Assembly: GCA_020630015.1 (NCBI GenBank)
Contig: JAHDCF010000004.1
Coordinates: 50,876 to 114,875, forward strand
Length of the DNA stretch: 64,000 nt
DNA from: Planktomarina sp.
Lineage (GTDB): Bacteria > Pseudomonadota > Alphaproteobacteria > Rhodobacterales > Rhodobacteraceae
Direction of reading: 5' to 3'
A program made the translations under genes and the position numbers. Of this stretch, positions 61,066-64,000 are shown piece by piece. The notes beneath the pieces are model-generated. The model worked only from the letters and a program-made list of their open reading frames with translations. It made no database searches and was not told the origin of the DNA. The first letter of the stretch is position 1. Every line of letters starts with the position of its first letter.

Positions 61066-62484
61066 ATGGTTTTTTCAACTCCCATTTTCATTTTTGGGTT
61101 CTTGCCTCTTTTCTTGGTGGTCTATTACCTTACACCGGTAAGGTTTCGCACCTTGGTATTGCTGATCGCCAGTTGCGTATTTTATGGCTGGTGGAAAGTA
61201 AGCTACCTGTTGTTGGTTTTGGCGATTGCGACGCTCAGTTTTGTGGCAGGTCTTGTTGCGACTGGTGGCGCGTCAAGACACGTGCGGAATTGGGCAGTTC
61301 GTATTGGCGTCACCGCCAATCTTTTGATTTTGGCATGGTTTAAATATGCATATTTTGTTGCTGGTTCTTACAATGATGCGCTGTTGCGATTGGGTGCAAC
61401 TGAGGGGCCAGGGCTTTCACTGCCAGAAATTATTTTGCCAATCGGACTTTCGTTCCTAGTATTCCAGTCGATTAGTTACATTTTGGATGTGGCTCGTGGG
61501 GATGCACCACCCGCCGCGCGCTTGGTCGATTTTTTAGCGTTTTCATCTCTATTTCCGCAATTAATCGCTGGGCCGATTTTACGCTACAAAGATCTGGCAC
61601 ATCAGTTCAGGCATCGCGTTCATTCGTTGGAAAAATTTAGTACCGGTGTTCGCCGATTTGTAATCGGTTTGGCCATGAAGATTCTGATTGCCGACAGTGT
61701 TGCACCTTTTGTGGATCGTGTTTTTGCATTGTCCACACCTACGTTGGCGGAGGCTTGGTTGGGTGCAGCGGCATATTCCATTCAGCTCTTTTTTGACTTT
61801 GCAGGGTATTCAGCAATGGCAATCGGGCTGGGATTGATGTTGGGATTTCAGTTTATTGAAAATTTCAATGCACCTTACATCAGCAGATCCATAACCGAGT
61901 TTTGGCGGCGATGGCATATCAGCCTTTCCACATGGTTGCGCGATTATCTTTATGTACCATTGGGAGGCAACCGAGGTGGGTCATTCAAAACCTATCGCAA
62001 CCTATTGTTGACCATGGTTTTAGGTGGGCTTTGGCATGGCGCCAATTGGACATTCATTTTGTGGGGAATTTGGCATGGTGGTTTGATGGCGGTGGAACGT
62101 GCGTTGGGTTCTAAATCCAAAGGCACTGTTTGGCCAAGAATGATTGCTTGGCCATTAACCATGACCTTCGTGTTAATCGGTTGGGTTATGTTCCGGGCTG
62201 AAACCGTCTTTCATGCCATAGCTTATTATCGCGGTATGCTTGGTGTGAACGGCATCGCAATGACACCTGAAATGATTTTGTTAATCCGCCCAACGGAAAT
62301 CATGTTCCTAATATTAGGTATCGCCTTAGCGGTCTTTCCTGCCTGGGCAAAAAGCTATGTCTTGCAACCAATGCAAGGTGGCACACCCAAATTTGCCGGG
62401 CTGAGCACGCTGGCACTTTTCTCATTTTGTTCTGTTGTCATCCAAGCGCGCGGCGAAGCGCCTTTTCTGTACTTTCAATTTTGA
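61066..62484 (+). CDS. algI: AlgI-type MBOAT O-acyltransferase
   Basis: Multi-pass inner-membrane acyltransferase, 472 residues, that passes acetyl groups across the membrane for polysaccharide O-acetylation. MBOAT signatures: LPIGLSFLVFQSISYILDV, SLFPQLIAGPILRY, FWRRWHISLSTWLRDYLYVP (first conserved His) and GGLWHGANWTFILWG (catalytic His). About ten or more hydrophobic segments. The same family includes PatA and DltB, but the flanking AlgF- and AlgJ/X-like genes favour an AlgI role. Confidence 0.9.
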   Translation: MVFSTPIFIFGFLPLFLVVYYLTPVRFRTLVLLIASCVFYGWWKVSYLLLVLAIATLSFVAGLVATGGASRHVRNWAVRIGVTANLLILAWFKYAYFVAGSYNDALLRLGATEGPGLSLPEIILPIGLSFLVFQSISYILDVARGDAPPAARLVDFLAFSSLFPQLIAGPILRYKDLAHQFRHRVHSLEKFSTGVRRFVIGLAMKILIADSVAPFVDRVFALSTPTLAEAWLGAAAYSIQLFFDFAGYSAMAIGLGLMLGFQFIENFNAPYISRSITEFWRRWHISLSTWLRDYLYVPLGGNRGGSFKTYRNLLLTMVLGGLWHGANWTFILWGIWHGGLMAVERALGSKSKGTVWPRMIAWPLTMTFVLIGWVMFRAETVFHAIAYYRGMLGVNGIAMTPEMILLIRPTEIMFLILGIALAVFPAWAKSYVLQPMQGGTPKFAGLSTLALFSFCSVVIQARGEAPFLYFQF

Positions 62485-62496
62485 AGGATGTTTGTG

Positions 62497-63525
62497 ATGC
62501 ATTTATCAAAAACGCTTAAATCCCATCTGATCATGAGCACTTTTTTGTTCATGACGCTGTTGCCCGGGATCATTACGTTCGCTCATGCACCTCATGCACG
62601 CATTGATGCGGGCATCTTCGATGGAAAAACACAACGCCTTTACGAATCTGGCTTCGATGACAGTTTTCCGTTGCGCACTTTGTTTCGCCAAAGCTGGACT
62701 GCCTTAAAATTTGGTTTGCTGAATGAGGTAAGTGAAGGCGCGGTTCTAGGAAACAACAGTGTGCTTTTCACAGCCGAGGAATTCACGGCACCTGAAGTTG
62801 ATCAGGATTTTGCAACAGCCCTTTTCAAAGCTTCACAGCAAATAAAAGCATTGGGTGCTGAATTGGTTCCGGTCATTGTTCCGGACAAGGCGCGAATGTT
62901 ACCATCTTCCTTTTCGAGACCGCGATCTGCGCAATTCAACGGACGCTACGAATTTTTGCTGCAAACAATTTCGCAACAAGGATTGCGAACAATTGACTTG
63001 CGGCCAGCACTTTCAAAACCGAATTCTTTCATGGCAACGGACACACATTGGAGCCCAGAAGGCGCACGTTCAGTTGCACATGAAATTGCCAAATCTGTTC
63101 ACAAAGATTTTCAGTTTGATGCGCATTTTGACTCACAGCTGTCGGGGACAAAAACCTTTGATGGCGATCTTTTGGCCTTTGCCGACACAGGAATGTGGCG
63201 CTCATTTTTAGGGCCAAAATATGAGCAAATAAACACCTTTGAAACGCAATCATCTGGCGAAGATCAGCTTAGCCTTTTTGATGATGTTTCCACGCCCATC
63301 GCTTTGGTCGGGACCAGTTTTTCAGCCCGTGATGATTTCCATTTCGTTGGCTTTCTTAAGTCGGCACTGCGCGCTGATGTGGTGTCATTAGCTATGGAAG
63401 GGCTGGGCCCTTTTCATCCAATGCAAGTTTTTTTGGATGGAAATTCATTTTCAGAAATCAACCCAACAATCGTCATCTGGGAAATCCCAGAAAGATATAT
63501 AAACACATGGAGCAAAGACCAATGA
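62497..63525 (+). CDS. AlgJ/AlgX-like SGNH acetyltransferase
   Basis: A 342-residue, probably membrane-anchored periplasmic enzyme transferring acetyl to the polysaccharide. I use the ATG at 62497 (GAAGGA 8 bases upstream); the ATG at 62488 overlaps that site. The SGNH-like catalytic residues are visible as ATDTHWSPEGA (Asp, His) and LVGTSFSARDD (Ser). An N-terminal hydrophobic segment (about 11-30) is a signal or anchor. There is no obvious carbohydrate-binding module, closer to AlgJ than AlgX. It overlaps the next gene by 4 bases. Confidence 0.82.
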   Translation: MHLSKTLKSHLIMSTFLFMTLLPGIITFAHAPHARIDAGIFDGKTQRLYESGFDDSFPLRTLFRQSWTALKFGLLNEVSEGAVLGNNSVLFTAEEFTAPEVDQDFATALFKASQQIKALGAELVPVIVPDKARMLPSSFSRPRSAQFNGRYEFLLQTISQQGLRTIDLRPALSKPNSFMATDTHWSPEGARSVAHEIAKSVHKDFQFDAHFDSQLSGTKTFDGDLLAFADTGMWRSFLGPKYEQINTFETQSSGEDQLSLFDDVSTPIALVGTSFSARDDFHFVGFLKSALRADVVSLAMEGLGPFHPMQVFLDGNSFSEINPTIVIWEIPERYINTWSKDQ

Positions 63526-64000
63526 AGATCCTAAAAGCAATCTGCCTCACCGCGTTAGTGGGTATGGGAAGTGCCCAGGCGGCGCCTCTTTGCCCTGAGT
63601 TTACAAGTAAGGAGAGCATGCCCAAAAAATATCGCAAGCTTGCGCCGGTTCTTTCTGCTGGTCCGAACGATTGGATTATTACAGCTGATCAAATGAATAC
63701 CAAATATACCCCAAGCGAGGAAGCGATTGAATTGCTTGAACAAATTGTGGGTGAATTTGAAAAACGAGGAACCAAACTTGCGATTATGATTGCACCTCCG
63801 CGCCCCTTGGTTGCAGGTCAATCTGCCTTGGATGCCTTATATGGTGATAATACAAAATTCGTTCTTCCCGAAGTCACGAATTCATTCAATGAGATGATTG
63901 ATGTTTTGAACAAAGCGGGCGCAATCGTACCAAATCTTCTTAACACAGCGCTTACGGTACCTGGGTTGCAAGATGAATTCTATTATCGACATGACACCCA
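63522..64000 (+). CDS. Second AlgJ/AlgX-like protein, cut by the window edge
   Basis: Starts with ATGA overlapping the previous stop. 159 residues are visible: a signal peptide (MKILKAICLTALVGMGSAQA), then a domain with KLAIMIAPPRPLVAGQSALD and, at the edge, YYRHDT. That last piece looks like the start of the D-x-H-W motif of AlgJ/AlgX acetyltransferases. The serine motif and any C-terminal carbohydrate-binding module lie outside the window, so AlgJ versus AlgX cannot be decided. Confidence 0.72.
   Translation, partial: MKILKAICLTALVGMGSAQAAPLCPEFTSKESMPKKYRKLAPVLSAGPNDWIITADQMNTKYTPSEEAIELLEQIVGEFEKRGTKLAIMIAPPRPLVAGQSALDALYGDNTKFVLPEVTNSFNEMIDVLNKAGAIVPNLLNTALTVPGLQDEFYYRHDT

Noticed and set aside
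1..64000. Search for mobile elements, tRNA-flanked islands, CRISPR repeats, toxin-antitoxin pairs and phage-defence genes
   Set aside because: None seen by eye: no transposase or integrase motif, no regularly spaced repeats, no cloverleaf-like tRNA gene. The GC-rich Rieske block has no attachment-site-like direct repeats that I could find.

Overview
The window is an ordinary chromosomal segment of an alphaproteobacterium. The evidence points to Rhodobacterales (the marine Roseobacter/Rhodobacter group), with moderate to low GC. Indicators are the gene order rimP-nusA-ylxR/L7Ae-infB, the order peptidylprolyl isomerase-argJ-mutT divergent from secA, an lptCAB-hpf-ptsN run without rpoN, a fused dipeptide-type ABC ATPase, and a galU/glycosyltransferase/GT14/NodH-like sulfotransferase cluster. 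Genus is not resolvable from the sequence alone. I see no rRNA, tRNA, CRISPR array, insertion sequence, integrase or prophage gene.

Layout. 0-5 kb: tail of a Nudix CoA pyrophosphatase, CCA-adding enzyme, LysE exporter, ABC exporter and an RNA m5U methyltransferase, tightly packed on +. 5-7 kb: envelope genes (two L,D-transpeptidase-fold proteins flanking a CAP lipoprotein) and a 62-residue secreted peptide with a strong terminator. 7-13 kb: ferrochelatase, NDUFAF5-like methyltransferase, ComF, glutaredoxin, nitrilase, MarR regulator, UbiG and proline iminopeptidase. 13-18.7 kb: a complete peptide/opine-type ABC importer. 18.7-24.2 kb: rimP-nusA-ylxR-infB, preceded by a terminator-like leader. 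24.2-31.8 kb: mutT-argJ-ppi, secA, a PstS/OmpA-like fusion and radC. 31.9-35.8 kb: dnaJ, dnaK and alkB. 35.8-44.7 kb: a surface-polysaccharide region (ABC-2 permease, cysQ, galU, two tandem GT2 paralogues, a GT14 enzyme and a double-domain sulfotransferase). 44.7-48.4 kb: rnd-lptC-lptA-lptB-hpf-ptsN on -.

48.4-60.1 kb is the most accessory-looking part. It holds a GATM-type amidinotransferase and a rhamnosyltransferase-like protein. Next come a four-gene overlapping operon encoding two Rieske monooxygenases around RidA and DUF1028 proteins, and an opposing ArgE/FMO/MaoC-like run. Last are a LacI regulator and xylose isomerase, with two 20-bp palindromic operator candidates upstream of lacI. 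From 60.4 kb to the right edge lies an alginate-type O-acetylation module (AlgF-like, AlgI, and two AlgJ/AlgX-like proteins, the last cut by the window).

How the genes work together. The sulfotransferase would release PAP, which CysQ hydrolyses; GalU supplies UDP-glucose; the GTs build a glycan; the ABC-2 permease could export it. Lpt proteins move lipopolysaccharide. The AlgF/I/J/X-like set acetylates an exopolysaccharide in the periplasm. The Rieske/RidA/DUF1028/Rieske operon reads as an uncharacterised catabolic module for a nitrogenous, possibly quaternary-ammonium, compound. It is my best candidate for an undescribed system.
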